In this document: positions 21,189 through 29,452 of the stretch, in pieces | How positions within the stretch are numbered: position 1 is the first letter of the stretch | How the letters are laid out: each line of letters starts with the position of its first letter | Origin: Gemmiger sp. | GTDB lineage: Bacteria > Bacillota > Clostridia > Oscillospirales > Ruminococcaceae | Assembly (NCBI GenBank): GCA_028710135.1 | Contig: JAQUSS010000003.1 | Coordinates: 29,366-62,135, forward strand | Direction: 5' to 3' | Length of the DNA: 32,770 nt | Program-made: the position numbers and the translations under genes | The notes under the pieces: generated by a model | Database searches by the model: none | What the model was told of the DNA's origin: nothing | Seen by the model: the letters and a program-made list of their open reading frames with translations, nothing else

Positions 21189-22109
21189 ATGGAATGGACC
21201 GATATCTGCATCACGGTGCCCAAGGCGGATGCCGAAATGGCGGAGGCTGTGGCCACCATGGTGGCGAACGGCGGCATTTATATTGAGGATTATAGCGACC
21301 TGGAAGAGGAAGCGATGGCCATTGCGCATATTGATTTGATTGAGCAGGAGCTGCTGGATAAACCGCGCGAGATTGTGCTGGTACATATGTACCTGGCACC
21401 CGATGAAAACCTGCGGGAGGTGCTGCCCCTGTTTGAGGAGCGCCTGGTGGAAGCCGGGGTGCACTATACCCTAAACACCACCGGGGTAAAACAGGAGGAT
21501 TGGCAGAACGCCTGGAAAAAATATTACCACACCATGGAGCTGGGCAAACGCCTGGCCATTGTGCCCGGGTGGGAAACCTACGATACCACCCGCACCGTGA
21601 TTACCATGGACCCCGGCATGGCCTTTGGCACCGGCACCCACGAAACCACCGCCCTTTGTTTGGAAACCCTGGACGAGCTGGTGGCCGGGGGCGAGCGGGT
21701 GCTGGATATCGGCACAGGGTCGGGCATATTGGCGATTGCGGCCCTCAAGCTGGGGGCGGCGGAGGCCGAAGGGGTGGATATTGACCCCATGTGCGTGCGC
21801 ACCGCCGGGGAGAACGCCGCGCGAAACGGCGTGACCGACCGGTTCCGGGTGCTGGTGGGCGACCTTTCGGATAAAGCCAGCGGCCAGTATGACCTGATTA
21901 CCGCCAACATTGTGGCGGCGGCCATCCTCTCGCTGGCACCCGGCGTGCCCGCCCTGATGAAGCCGGGGGCGCGCTTTATTGCGTCCGGCATTATTGATAC
22001 CCGCAAGGATGAAGTGCTGGCCGGGCTGCGCGCCGCCGGGCTGGAACCGGTGGAAATTAAGGAAAAGCGGGGCTGGGTTTGTGTAATCTGCCGCAAGGCG
22101 GGCGAATAA
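21189..22109 (+). CDS. prmA: ribosomal protein L11 methyltransferase
   Basis: A 306-residue class I SAM-dependent methyltransferase that trimethylates ribosomal protein L11. The N-terminal substrate domain carries GGIYIEDYSDL and the GVKQEDWQNAWKKYYH linker. The catalytic domain shows DPGMAFGTGTHETT (141-154), the SAM-binding VLDIGTGSGILAIAALKLGA (171-190), VDIDPMCV, and TANIVAAAILSLAP. The start at 21189 is favoured, since AGGAGG (21174-21179) is 9 bases upstream; an ATG at 21180 abuts the site. The rsmE gene follows after 13 bp, the standard prmA-rsmE pairing in Firmicutes. Confidence 0.95.
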   Translation: MEWTDICITVPKADAEMAEAVATMVANGGIYIEDYSDLEEEAMAIAHIDLIEQELLDKPREIVLVHMYLAPDENLREVLPLFEERLVEAGVHYTLNTTGVKQEDWQNAWKKYYHTMELGKRLAIVPGWETYDTTRTVITMDPGMAFGTGTHETTALCLETLDELVAGGERVLDIGTGSGILAIAALKLGAAEAEGVDIDPMCVRTAGENAARNGVTDRFRVLVGDLSDKASGQYDLITANIVAAAILSLAPGVPALMKPGARFIASGIIDTRKDEVLAGLRAAGLEPVEIKEKRGWVCVICRKAGE

Positions 22110-22122
22110 AAAGGAGAAAACC

Positions 22123-22857
22123 ATGCCGCACCGTTATTTTACCAAAGAGATTGGGGGCGGCACCGCCGCCCTGACCGGGCCGGATGCCCACCACCTGGCC
22201 GATGTGATGCGGGCCAAGGTGGGGGACGAGGTGGTGCTGTGCGATGCCGCCGCCACCGAATATACCGCCAGGGTGACATCCATAGCCCCGGGCCGGGTGG
22301 AGTTTGCCGTAAGCCCCGGCTACCCAAGCGGGGCCGAACCCGGGGTGGCCGTAAGCCTGTTTGTGGGCTACCCCAAGCAGGGCAAGCTGGAGGAGATTAT
22401 CCGCCACGCGGTGGAGCTGGGCGTGGGGGAAGTTATCCCCTTTTTCAGCCGGTATTGCGTGGTTACCCCCAAAAAGGAGGAGGCCAAAAACGAGCGGTAC
22501 AACCGCCTGGCGGTGGAGGCCGCCAAGCAGTGCGGGCGGGGGCGGCTGCCGGGGGTGGCCCTGCCCCTGCCGGATTTTGCCGCCGTTTGCGCGGCCCTGC
22601 CGGGGTACGACCTGGCCCTGTTTTTTTACGAGGGCGGTGGCGAACCCCTGCGCCTGCTGCTGAACGGGGCCAAAACGCCCCCCCGCCGCATTGCCATCAT
22701 CACGGGCAGCGAGGGCGGCTTTGCCCCCGAGGAGGCCGCCCTGGCCGCCAAGGCTGGGGCCGTAACGGTGGGGCTGGGGCCGCGTATTTTGCGGTGCGAA
22801 ACCGCGCCCCTGGCCGCCCTGGCCGCCGTGATGGTGCTGACCGGCAATTTGGAATGA
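22123..22857 (+). CDS. rsmE: 16S rRNA (uracil1498-N3)-methyltransferase
   Basis: A 244-residue SPOUT-class methyltransferase acting on U1498 of 16S rRNA. The N-terminal PUA-like part has HRYF and the DAHHLADVMRAKVGDEV block (21-37). The C-terminal trefoil-knot domain shows QGKLEEIIRHAVELGV, ERYNRLAVEAAKQCGRGRLP, ITGSEGGFAPEEA (193-205) and LGPRILRCETAPLAAL (218-233), all diagnostic. AAGGAG (22111-22116) starts right after the prmA stop and is 6 bases from the ATG. It is co-transcribed with prmA. Confidence 0.96.
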   Translation: MPHRYFTKEIGGGTAALTGPDAHHLADVMRAKVGDEVVLCDAAATEYTARVTSIAPGRVEFAVSPGYPSGAEPGVAVSLFVGYPKQGKLEEIIRHAVELGVGEVIPFFSRYCVVTPKKEEAKNERYNRLAVEAAKQCGRGRLPGVALPLPDFAAVCAALPGYDLALFFYEGGGEPLRLLLNGAKTPPRRIAIITGSEGGFAPEEAALAAKAGAVTVGLGPRILRCETAPLAALAAVMVLTGNLE

Positions 22858-23180
22858 GCGTTCAATAAAAAATTAGAAAAATCGGGAAAATTGGGAAAAT
22901 TATAAGCAAGAGGGGGCACTTTGCGGCCATTGTGCGCGGCGGCAAAACCCCCGCCTTGCCCTGCCCTACATTCCCCACTATATGCGGGGGGCGGGGGCGG
23001 TGTGCCGGGCTGGCAAACAATTGCTGCCAATGGCATGGCCCCGCGGGGGGGCTAGTGGGCGCAGCGCCTGCTTTTTGGGCGGCATTGGGGGCAGACGGGC
23101 GCGGCCTGCCAAAAAAAGCCCCCCCTGAAAAGTAAAAAATTAAAGTAAAAAATCAAAAGAGAACGAAAAGAAAAGCATGA
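22858..23180. other. GC-rich intergenic stretch with repeat-like remnants
   Basis: About 320 bases without a convincing gene, between the ends of rsmE and the rpsT terminator. The stretch at 22940-22972 (GGCAAAACCCCCGCC, CTTGCCC, CCCTACA) resembles the right end of the palindromic element at 17660-17706, reading the same way, so it may be a decayed copy. Short GC-rich palindromes (CCCCGCGGGG near 23041, GGCGCAGCGCC near 23057) follow, but no clear rsmE terminator was found. Confidence 0.45.
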
Positions 23181-23214
23181 AAAAGCCCGCTGGTGCATTG
23201 CACCGGCGGGCTTT
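23181..23214 (-). terminator. intrinsic terminator of rpsT
   Basis: AAAGCCCGCTGGTGC and GCACCGGCGGGCTTT (one G-U pair) form a 15-bp stem around ATT. On the minus strand it is followed by TTTTTCATGCTTTT, directly after rpsT. Confidence 0.87.
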
Positions 23215-23226
23215 GTTCAAGCAAAC

Positions 23227-23493
23227 TTATTCAGCGGCAACTTTGTTGTTGCGCTTGGCCATGCGGCTAATTTTGCGGGCAGCAGTGTTCTTGTGAATAA
23301 CACCTTTGCTTTTTGCAGAATCAATAGCAGACACAGCAGATTTGATCACAGCGTCTTTGTCAGCAGCTTGGCTGTCGATGGCAGCGTCTGCCTTTTTGAC
23401 AACTGTTTTCAGGTTGGACTTAATGGACTTATTGTGCTCGGCCTCTTTATTGGCTTGGACAACACGGTCCTTTTGCGATTTAATATTAGGCAT
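23227..23493 (-). CDS. rpsT: 30S ribosomal protein S20
   Basis: An 88-residue, Lys/Ala-rich helical protein of the expected length. It shows MPNIKSQKDRV at the N terminus, HNKSIKSNLKTVVKKADAAI in the middle, and the diagnostic GVIHKNTAARKISRMAKRNNK close. S20 binds 16S rRNA and helps early 30S assembly. The start at 23493 follows AAGGAGG by 8 bases; three further upstream codons are unlikely. It is divergent from spoIIP. In Bacillus the order is rpsT-gpr-spoIIP on one strand; here the protease gene gpr is absent and the orientation differs. Confidence 0.97.
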   Translation of the reverse strand: MPNIKSQKDRVVQANKEAEHNKSIKSNLKTVVKKADAAIDSQAADKDAVIKSAVSAIDSAKSKGVIHKNTAARKISRMAKRNNKVAAE

Positions 23494-23528
23494 TCGTTCC
23501 ACCTCCTTGGTTACCCATAACAGTACAA

Positions 23529-23560
23529 ATTATACTAGCATATTCTGGGCGCTGTTGCAA
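23529..23560 (-). promoter_or_regulatory. promoter of rpsT
   Basis: Minus-strand TTGCAA (23555-23560), 17-base spacer, TAGTAT (23532-23537) preceded by TGC, an extended -10; a TATAAT at 23529-23534 is an alternative -10. Either gives a short leader holding the AAGGAGG site. Confidence 0.6.
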
Positions 23561-23608
23561 GCATTTTTTAATAAAAAGTTTTGCAAACCCGCATTTTTGG
23601 TAAAATTG

Positions 23609-23637
23609 GCAAAATGCCACCCGCCACCGCATAGGTA
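23609..23637 (+). promoter_or_regulatory. possible sigma-E promoter of spoIIP
   Basis: GCAAAAT (23609-23615), 14-base spacer, CATAGGTA (23630-23637), about 50 bases before the spoIIP start. It partly matches the sigma-E pattern KMATATT-N14-CATACAMT; spoIIP is sigma-E dependent in studied spore formers. Confidence 0.4.
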
Positions 23638-23686
23638 TGGGTACAGCCGGCCGCGCACCCCGCGCCCGGCAAGGGGAGGTGTGGCT

Positions 23687-24871
23687 ATGGGCAGGTGGGG
23701 GCGGCTGGGGCGCGCGTTGGCGCTGGTGCTGGCAGCGCTGGTGGCGGGTGGCGCGCTTGTGTTTGCGGTGGGGCAGGCCCGGGGCGGCTGGCTGCTGCTG
23801 GGCGCGGCCTTTGCCCACAGCCCTGCCGCCACCCTCTATGCCCTGAACAGCGAGGCCATGCAAAAAAACCAAAACTCCCCAAACTCCCTGGCCGTGCGCG
23901 GCCCCTGGCAGGGCCAAAACAGCGGTAACCACCCCGGCGGGGCGGGGGCTGCCACCACGGCCCCCACCCCCAGCCCTACCCCCGTTGCAAGCCCCGCCGC
24001 CACGCCTGCCCCCACTGCCACGCCCCGGCCAACCCCCACCGCCACCCCCTACCTGGGCGATACCACCGGCTTTGGCCGGATATCGGCCCGCTTTTTTGGC
24101 CAGGGCAGCGGGGCGGGCTACATCCAGCTGGCGGCGGGCAGCATCAAAAATGCCACCGACCATACCGATGCCGAGCTTGCAGCCGCCGCCGCGGGCGCGC
24201 TGCCCTTTGCGGTGGAACTCAACAGCGAGGAACCGCAGGTTTTGATCCTGCACACCCATGCCACCGAAACCTACCAGCCCTGGAACGATTTGTATTTTGA
24301 CCCCAGTTTTACCGCCCGCACCCAAGATACCACCCAAAATATGTGCGCCGTGGGGGCGCAGATGGCAAAAATTTTGAACGACGCGGGCATCAACACCCTG
24401 CACGATGCAACCCTGCACGATGACCCCAGCTACACCGAAAGCTATGCCCGCAGCCGCCAAACCGCCCAAAATTACCTGGAAACCTACCCCAGCATCAAAA
24501 TTGTGCTGGATGTTCACCGCGATGCGGTTGAGCAGGAGGGGGTGCGCATCAAGCCGCTGGCCGAGGTGGACGGTGCCGATACCGCCCAGGTGATGCTGAT
24601 TTGCGGGTGCAACAATGGCAACACCGTCCGCCTGCCAAACTGGCGGCAAAACCTGAAATTTGCGGCTGCGTGGGAGGGTGCCATGGAGGGGCGCTACCCC
24701 GGGCTGACCCGCCCGGTGCTTTGCGGGTACCGCTTTTACAACCAAGACCTTTCGGTGGGGAGCCTGCTGATTGAGGTGGGCGGGCACGGCAATACCCTGG
24801 CCGAAGCCCTGCGCGGCGGCGGGTATGCCGCCACCGCCCTGGCGGCCCTTTTGACGGAACAGGCTGAATAA
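23687..24871 (+). CDS. spoIIP: stage II sporulation protein P (amidase/endopeptidase)
   Basis: A 394-residue membrane-anchored cell-wall hydrolase of the engulfment complex (SpoIID/M/P). An N-terminal membrane helix (about 9-28) leads to a Pro/Thr/Ala-rich linker (about 88-122) and the SpoIIP domain (about 130-390). The active-site blocks are present: LILHTHATETY with His189, His191 and Glu194, VLDVHRDAV with His277, and LLIEVGGHGNTLAEA with Glu363. The start at 23687 follows GGGAGG by 7 bases; the open frame continues upstream but runs antisense to rpsT. The protein acts in the intermembrane space between mother cell and forespore. Confidence 0.95.
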   Translation: MGRWGRLGRALALVLAALVAGGALVFAVGQARGGWLLLGAAFAHSPAATLYALNSEAMQKNQNSPNSLAVRGPWQGQNSGNHPGGAGAATTAPTPSPTPVASPAATPAPTATPRPTPTATPYLGDTTGFGRISARFFGQGSGAGYIQLAAGSIKNATDHTDAELAAAAAGALPFAVELNSEEPQVLILHTHATETYQPWNDLYFDPSFTARTQDTTQNMCAVGAQMAKILNDAGINTLHDATLHDDPSYTESYARSRQTAQNYLETYPSIKIVLDVHRDAVEQEGVRIKPLAEVDGADTAQVMLICGCNNGNTVRLPNWRQNLKFAAAWEGAMEGRYPGLTRPVLCGYRFYNQDLSVGSLLIEVGGHGNTLAEALRGGGYAATALAALLTEQAE

Positions 24872-24948
24872 TTTTCCGAATTTTACGCGGTAATTTTAGA
24901 AATATGCACAAAGAAATTGGCAACATGACATAAAAAGTTCACGGTTTT

Positions 24949-24977
24949 TTGACAAATTGGATATTTTTTCTAAATAT
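24949..24977 (+). promoter_or_regulatory. candidate promoter of the large membrane protein gene
   Basis: TTGACA (24949-24954), 17-base spacer, AAATAT (24972-24977), in an AT-rich region about 65 bases before the ATG at 25042. Confidence 0.5.
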
Positions 24978-25041
24978 ATGCAGTGTATTATAAGAATATA
25001 AAATAGGAATTATTGGCAGATTTCAAGAAAGAGGAAACCGA

Positions 25042-27378
25042 ATGGAGGCGCATCTCAAAACCGCGTGGCGCTGGCTGGGCAAGCATACCGGCATAGCGCT
25101 GCTACTGATTTTGGAGCTACTGGTGCTGGTGGAGCAGGTTGCCGCCTGGAACCTTTCCACCGAAACCACCACCCTTACCCCCGGCCAGGGGATTGTGGCC
25201 TACACCGATAATGCCCTGTGCGATGAAACGGGCCTGCGTTTAAGCGAGGCGGGCACCGGGTTTACCGGCATCTACGGCACCACCCGCTGGCTTGCCCTGC
25301 GGGCGGGCTGCTATAAGGTTACGGCCCGGTATACCGTGCCCGCCGATGCCGCCACCGGCGGCGATGGCTATATGGAGGTATATTCCGATTTGGCGGATTC
25401 CAACCGCACCGCCATCATGGCCCCCACGGCGGATACAACCGAAATTTACATCTGGCTGCCCCAGCGGGTGGAGGATTTGCAGCTCCGCTTTTACCTCAAC
25501 AGCGGCAACCTCAACGTTACCGGCGTAACGGTGGAGCCGGTGAACAACACGGCGGCGCTTTTGGGGGTGCTGCTGGCCTTTGCCCTGCTGGATGGGCTGG
25601 TGCTGCTGTTTACCCACCGCCTGTTCCCCCAAAAACCAAAGGCGGCGGCGCGGCTGCTGCTGTTGGGGGCGGTGGCAATTTTTGCCTCGGTGCCGGCGCT
25701 AGCCGGCTTGCAGAGCGGGGACGATTTAACCTTCCACCTCAACCGAATCGAGGGGCTGGCCCAGGGGCTGGCGGCTGGGCAGTTCCCGGTATTTATCCAG
25801 CCGCACTGGTTTGGGGGGCAGGGGTACCCGGTATCGGTTTTTTATGGGGATATCCTGCTCTATTTCCCCGCGTTGCTGCGGGCGGTGGGGCTGCCGCTGC
25901 ACAGCGCCTACCACGCCTATCTCATTGCCATCAACCTGGGCACGGTGGCGGTGGCCTGGTGGGCCTTCCGGCACATTTTTAAATCGGAGCGGGCGGGGCT
26001 TTTGGGGGCGCTGCTCTACACCCTGGCCCCCTACCGCCTGACCGATTTGTACCGCCGCGCCGCCCTGGGCGAGTACACGGCCCTGCTGTTTGCCCCCCTG
26101 ATACTTGCCGGGCTGTGGGATGTGTTTACCCTTGACCCCGACGACCCCCGCTACCGCTGGTGCTGGCTGCCGGGGGCGGTGGGCTTTGCGGGGATGCTGC
26201 AATGCCATTTGATCAGCACCGAGCTGTTTGGCCTGGCAACAATCCTCACCTGCCTTTGCCTACTGCCGCGGGTGCTGCGCCCCAAAACCTTTTGGGCGCT
26301 GGCCAAAACGGCGGGCGGGGCGCTGCTGGCCTCGGCCTGGTTTTTAATTCCCTTTGCAGATTATATGCGCCAGGGCGGCTTTGCCGTAACGGTGGCCGAA
26401 AATAGAAATAAAATCCAGACGGCGGGCAGCTATTTGGGGCAAATTTTCCGGCTGTTCAGCCCCGGCGGCGCCACCAGCCAGGGGATACCCCAGGGCGCAG
26501 CCGGGGATATGCTCCAAACCCCCGGCGCGGCCCTGCTGCTGGGGCTGCTGCTGTTTGCCCTTTGCCACCTGCTGCGCTGGGGCCAGGGCGATAAAACCGC
26601 CGGGCGGGCCGGGCGCTTTGGGGCGGTGGCCGGGGTGGTGGCTATAATTTGCTGCCTGTGGACAACCCCGTGGGACCTGCTGCTAACCCTGCTGCCGGGG
26701 CTGGGCAAGGTGCTGAACACCGTGCAGTTCCCCTGGCGGTACATGGGCCTTGCCTGCCTGTTTTTGGCACTGGCGGCCTGCGCGGCGGTGGCAATTTTGC
26801 GGCCCAAGCGGGCGCTGTACACGGGGGCAATCTGCCTGTTGGCGGGCGCTTGCGTGCTGGAAGCCGGCTACACCATGAGCAGCTACATAGAAACGGCGGA
26901 GGTGCTTGCCATCAGCGATGCCGCCGGGGTGGATAGCTACAACTGCGGCAGCGGCGAATACCTGCCCGCCGGCTTTGCCGAGAAGGCGGAGTATAGCCTG
27001 CCCACCGGGCCCCAGGCCGGGGCCGGGGTGCAGTTTACAAGCTACGAAAAAACGGGCCTGGCCGTCACCCTGGCGGCCACCGCCCCGGCGGGCGGGGAAC
27101 TGACGGTGCCCCTGCTGGATTACCCCTACTACCGGGCCACGGCAGCGGACGGCACCACCATCGAAACCGCCCGCAGCGCCCAGGGGCAAATCACCCTGCT
27201 GCTGCCCGCCGGGTTTGCGGGCACGGTGCAGCTAAACTTTTGCCCGCCCTGGTACTGGTATGCCGGGTGGGGCTTCTCGGCCCTGTTTTGCTTGTGGGTG
27301 TGGGGGTTGTGGTGTAAGCGCAATTCCCGCCCGCCTTGCGGCGCGCGGGGGGCTGGCCACCGGCTTTCCCCGGCGTAG
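25042..27378 (+). CDS. large GT-C-like polytopic membrane protein (PTPS-related/YfhO-like)
   Basis: A 778-residue membrane protein. An N-terminal helix (about 18-36) is followed by an extracytoplasmic beta-type domain (about 40-170). About ten to twelve helices fill 175-620, then a second extracytoplasmic domain (about 625-735), and a last helix near 745-765. The block DDLTFHLNRIEGLAQGLAAGQFPVFIQPHWFGGQGYPVSVFYGDILLYFPALLR (about 230-285) is characteristic of the 6-pyruvoyl-tetrahydropterin synthase-related membrane family, which resembles GT-C glycosyltransferases; the early acidic pair Asp-Asp fits a GT-C catalytic loop. It may move sugars from lipid carriers to surface polymers. AGAGG is 7 bases upstream of the ATG. 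It is transcribed alone and ends at a terminator. Confidence 0.8.
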   Translation: MEAHLKTAWRWLGKHTGIALLLILELLVLVEQVAAWNLSTETTTLTPGQGIVAYTDNALCDETGLRLSEAGTGFTGIYGTTRWLALRAGCYKVTARYTVPADAATGGDGYMEVYSDLADSNRTAIMAPTADTTEIYIWLPQRVEDLQLRFYLNSGNLNVTGVTVEPVNNTAALLGVLLAFALLDGLVLLFTHRLFPQKPKAAARLLLLGAVAIFASVPALAGLQSGDDLTFHLNRIEGLAQGLAAGQFPVFIQPHWFGGQGYPVSVFYGDILLYFPALLRAVGLPLHSAYHAYLIAINLGTVAVAWWAFRHIFKSERAGLLGALLYTLAPYRLTDLYRRAALGEYTALLFAPLILAGLWDVFTLDPDDPRYRWCWLPGAVGFAGMLQCHLISTELFGLATILTCLCLLPRVLRPKTFWALAKTAGGALLASAWFLIPFADYMRQGGFAVTVAENRNKIQTAGSYLGQIFRLFSPGGATSQGIPQGAAGDMLQTPGAALLLGLLLFALCHLLRWGQGDKTAGRAGRFGAVAGVVAIICCLWTTPWDLLLTLLPGLGKVLNTVQFPWRYMGLACLFLALAACAAVAILRPKRALYTGAICLLAGACVLEAGYTMSSYIETAEVLAISDAAGVDSYNCGSGEYLPAGFAEKAEYSLPTGPQAGAGVQFTSYEKTGLAVTLAATAPAGGELTVPLLDYPYYRATAADGTTIETARSAQGQITLLLPAGFAGTVQLNFCPPWYWYAGWGFSALFCLWVWGLWCKRNSRPPCGARGAGHRLSPA

Positions 27379-27448
27379 CAGGGGCGGCGGTGATGCAAAC
27401 ACGCCGCGGGCAGGCCAAAATACTTGCGGGAATGCCCGCGGGCTGCAA

Positions 27449-27490
27449 AAAAGCTTCGGCCACAGTGTATGCTGTGGCCGAAGCTTTTCT
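27449..27490. terminator. bidirectional intrinsic terminator
   Basis: AAAAGCTTCGGCCACAG (27449-27465) pairs perfectly with 27472-27488 around a 6-base loop. The plus side ends in CTTTTCTATTTT and the minus side in GCTTTTTTGC, so it serves both the large membrane protein and the convergent glycan operon. Confidence 0.88.
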
Positions 27491-27531
27491 ATTTTATATG
27501 TGGGCAGGGTGGCCGTTGGCGTTTTGCGGGG

Positions 27532-29451
27532 TTACCCCAGGTGCAGCACAAAACGGAAACGGGCATCTTCCTCGTACCACATCGGGAAATTGGTGCCCCA
27601 TGCGTTATTGTACAGGCTGAAGCAGACGCCATCCACCGTGGATACGGCATCGTTTGAAAAATGATACAGCGCCGGTGCGCCGATGTTCACAACCGCGCAA
27701 TCAACGGTTTGCAAAGACAACCCCTCGAATTTTACGCCATAATCCACCCCGTGCATCCGCTTGTTGCCGTTATCCACAACCGTGCAGGGGTCAATCCACT
27801 GCCCCATTTTGTGGATCTGCGTCAGCGGCGCAGTGGGGTGAAAGCGCATCCACAAGCCCTCCGGCACGCGGCTTGCGCTTTTGTGGAACCAGGCCGTATC
27901 AAACGCAACACAATCCTCCGAAAAGGTAATCAGGGTTTCCAGCGTGGCCGGTGCGCCGTACAGCGCCACGCAATCGCCCTGCATTTCCATTGCCAAAAGC
28001 AGCTGGTTCCCCCGGATGGAAACGGATGTTAGGGTGGGGTAGGCCGTCAGCTTTTGCTGAATGGCTTTTTCGCAGCCGATTTTCCCGAAGTCCTCCAGGG
28101 CCCAATCTGCTTTTTTAGTAATGTAGCTGTCGGCAAAAGCGTCCAGCTCGTGCTGGGAAAATGCCTCGTACACAAAGGCAGCAAGGCAGTGTGCTGCATC
28201 CGCAAGTACCTGGCCGTCCTTTTCCAAGCGGCAAAGCGCGCCTTGCGCATTTACGCCAACGGTAAAGCCGTTCACTTGGACGTCTTCGGTGGCGCGCACC
28301 GGCACAAAACCTTCGGTTGCGGTGGGGGGCCGTTTGTAACCGCGCATGGCAGCGTGCGCTTTTTCTTGCAGCGCCGAAGGCAGTGCATTTACGGCGCGCA
28401 GCAGGTAGTTACGCTGCTCCTGCCAGGAACGCTCCATTTTTTGGAATTTCTCGGTTCCCCGCACTTCCTCAAACTCTTTGCGCACAAAGTACTTGTGCTC
28501 GCCCACCATGTTGCCGTCTTTATCCACCGTGCCCAAAAAGCGTTCCTCGCAAAGGCCCCAGGTATGCTCCGGCACCAAAAGCAGTTCGTTATACAGCGCA
28601 TGGCGATCCTCCGCGCAAAGTGTACTGCCAAAGCGGAGCAGTGCGCGGTACATACTAATTTTCCCAGGGTCGCTGGCGGCACCGTGGATCCAGGTGTCGC
28701 CAATTTCCTCGGCCACAACCGGCAGGCTGGTGGCTTGCAGGGCGGCTGCCGCCACATCCTCCAGGGTGCCCGCGCGCAGGGTTGCATCGGGGTATTGGCT
28801 GTGCAGGTTTTGGTATACCTGCTCTACCTCCGCCACGCTTTGCGGGCCCAAATTGTCGTTGGTGTAGGCAAAATAGGCCATGGTATCGGTGTTGCCAATT
28901 TGGGTTAAGGTTCCGTATTCGTTGTTGTACATCACCAAAATGCTTTCGCCGGTCGGTGCCTGCCAGTGGAAAAGTTGCGGCACCTTGGGCACTGCGGAAG
29001 CCGGGTTTACACCGATGTGCAAAAACTGAATCCCGCTGTTTACCATGGGGGCAATGGCCGCGCAGGTATGCCCCGGCACGTCCGTCATTTTGGCGGCGAT
29101 GGTCGTTTTTCCAAACTGCCGGTCCAGCTTTTTTGAAATCCCGATGCCCTGCTCAAAAAGCGCCGCAGTCATCAGCTCGGTGTGTGTGGTGAAGGGCAGG
29201 GCGTGCCAGCGAATATCCCCGTGTGCAATGGCATCCAGCATCGCTTCTTTGTCCGCGCCGGTTTGCAGGTAACGGTCAATCATCCACGCGCCCATGCTCC
29301 AGATAAAACGTTCGTCCCGGCCACGCATGGCCTTTGCTACACGCAGGGCATTGGGGATGTACTCGTTCATGTATTTGTCCACGACCGCTTCGGCAAAATC
29401 CGTGTAGCCAATGTCCAAATGTGTTTTGAATAAAACAATAATTTCTTTCAT
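27532..29451 (-). CDS. DUF5054 protein, GH38-like fold
   Basis: A 639-residue protein with a GH38/GH57-like N-terminal half. KTHLDIGYTDFA (9-20) holds the His-x-Asp metal pair found in alpha-mannosidases, FTTHTELM is a second His-rich loop, and KMTDVPGHTCAAIAPM carries a conserved Asp in the place of the GH38 nucleophile region. WQAPTGESILVMYNNEYG and IGDTWIHGAASDPGK follow. The C-terminal half looks like beta-sandwich domains. This fits DUF5054, which is associated with glycan degradation but has no assigned reaction that I know. There is no signal peptide. Its ATG is 1 base after the stop of the heparinase-type gene, with AGGAG inside that gene's end. Confidence 0.82.
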   Translation of the reverse strand: MKEIIVLFKTHLDIGYTDFAEAVVDKYMNEYIPNALRVAKAMRGRDERFIWSMGAWMIDRYLQTGADKEAMLDAIAHGDIRWHALPFTTHTELMTAALFEQGIGISKKLDRQFGKTTIAAKMTDVPGHTCAAIAPMVNSGIQFLHIGVNPASAVPKVPQLFHWQAPTGESILVMYNNEYGTLTQIGNTDTMAYFAYTNDNLGPQSVAEVEQVYQNLHSQYPDATLRAGTLEDVAAAALQATSLPVVAEEIGDTWIHGAASDPGKISMYRALLRFGSTLCAEDRHALYNELLLVPEHTWGLCEERFLGTVDKDGNMVGEHKYFVRKEFEEVRGTEKFQKMERSWQEQRNYLLRAVNALPSALQEKAHAAMRGYKRPPTATEGFVPVRATEDVQVNGFTVGVNAQGALCRLEKDGQVLADAAHCLAAFVYEAFSQHELDAFADSYITKKADWALEDFGKIGCEKAIQQKLTAYPTLTSVSIRGNQLLLAMEMQGDCVALYGAPATLETLITFSEDCVAFDTAWFHKSASRVPEGLWMRFHPTAPLTQIHKMGQWIDPCTVVDNGNKRMHGVDYGVKFEGLSLQTVDCAVVNIGAPALYHFSNDAVSTVDGVCFSLYNNAWGTNFPMWYEEDARFRFVLHLG

Positions 29452-29452
29452 G

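Noticed and set aside
23486-24787. Long minus-strand ORF opposite spoIIP
   Set aside because: It is an antisense shadow produced by high-GC codon use; it lacks a ribosome site and a coherent product.
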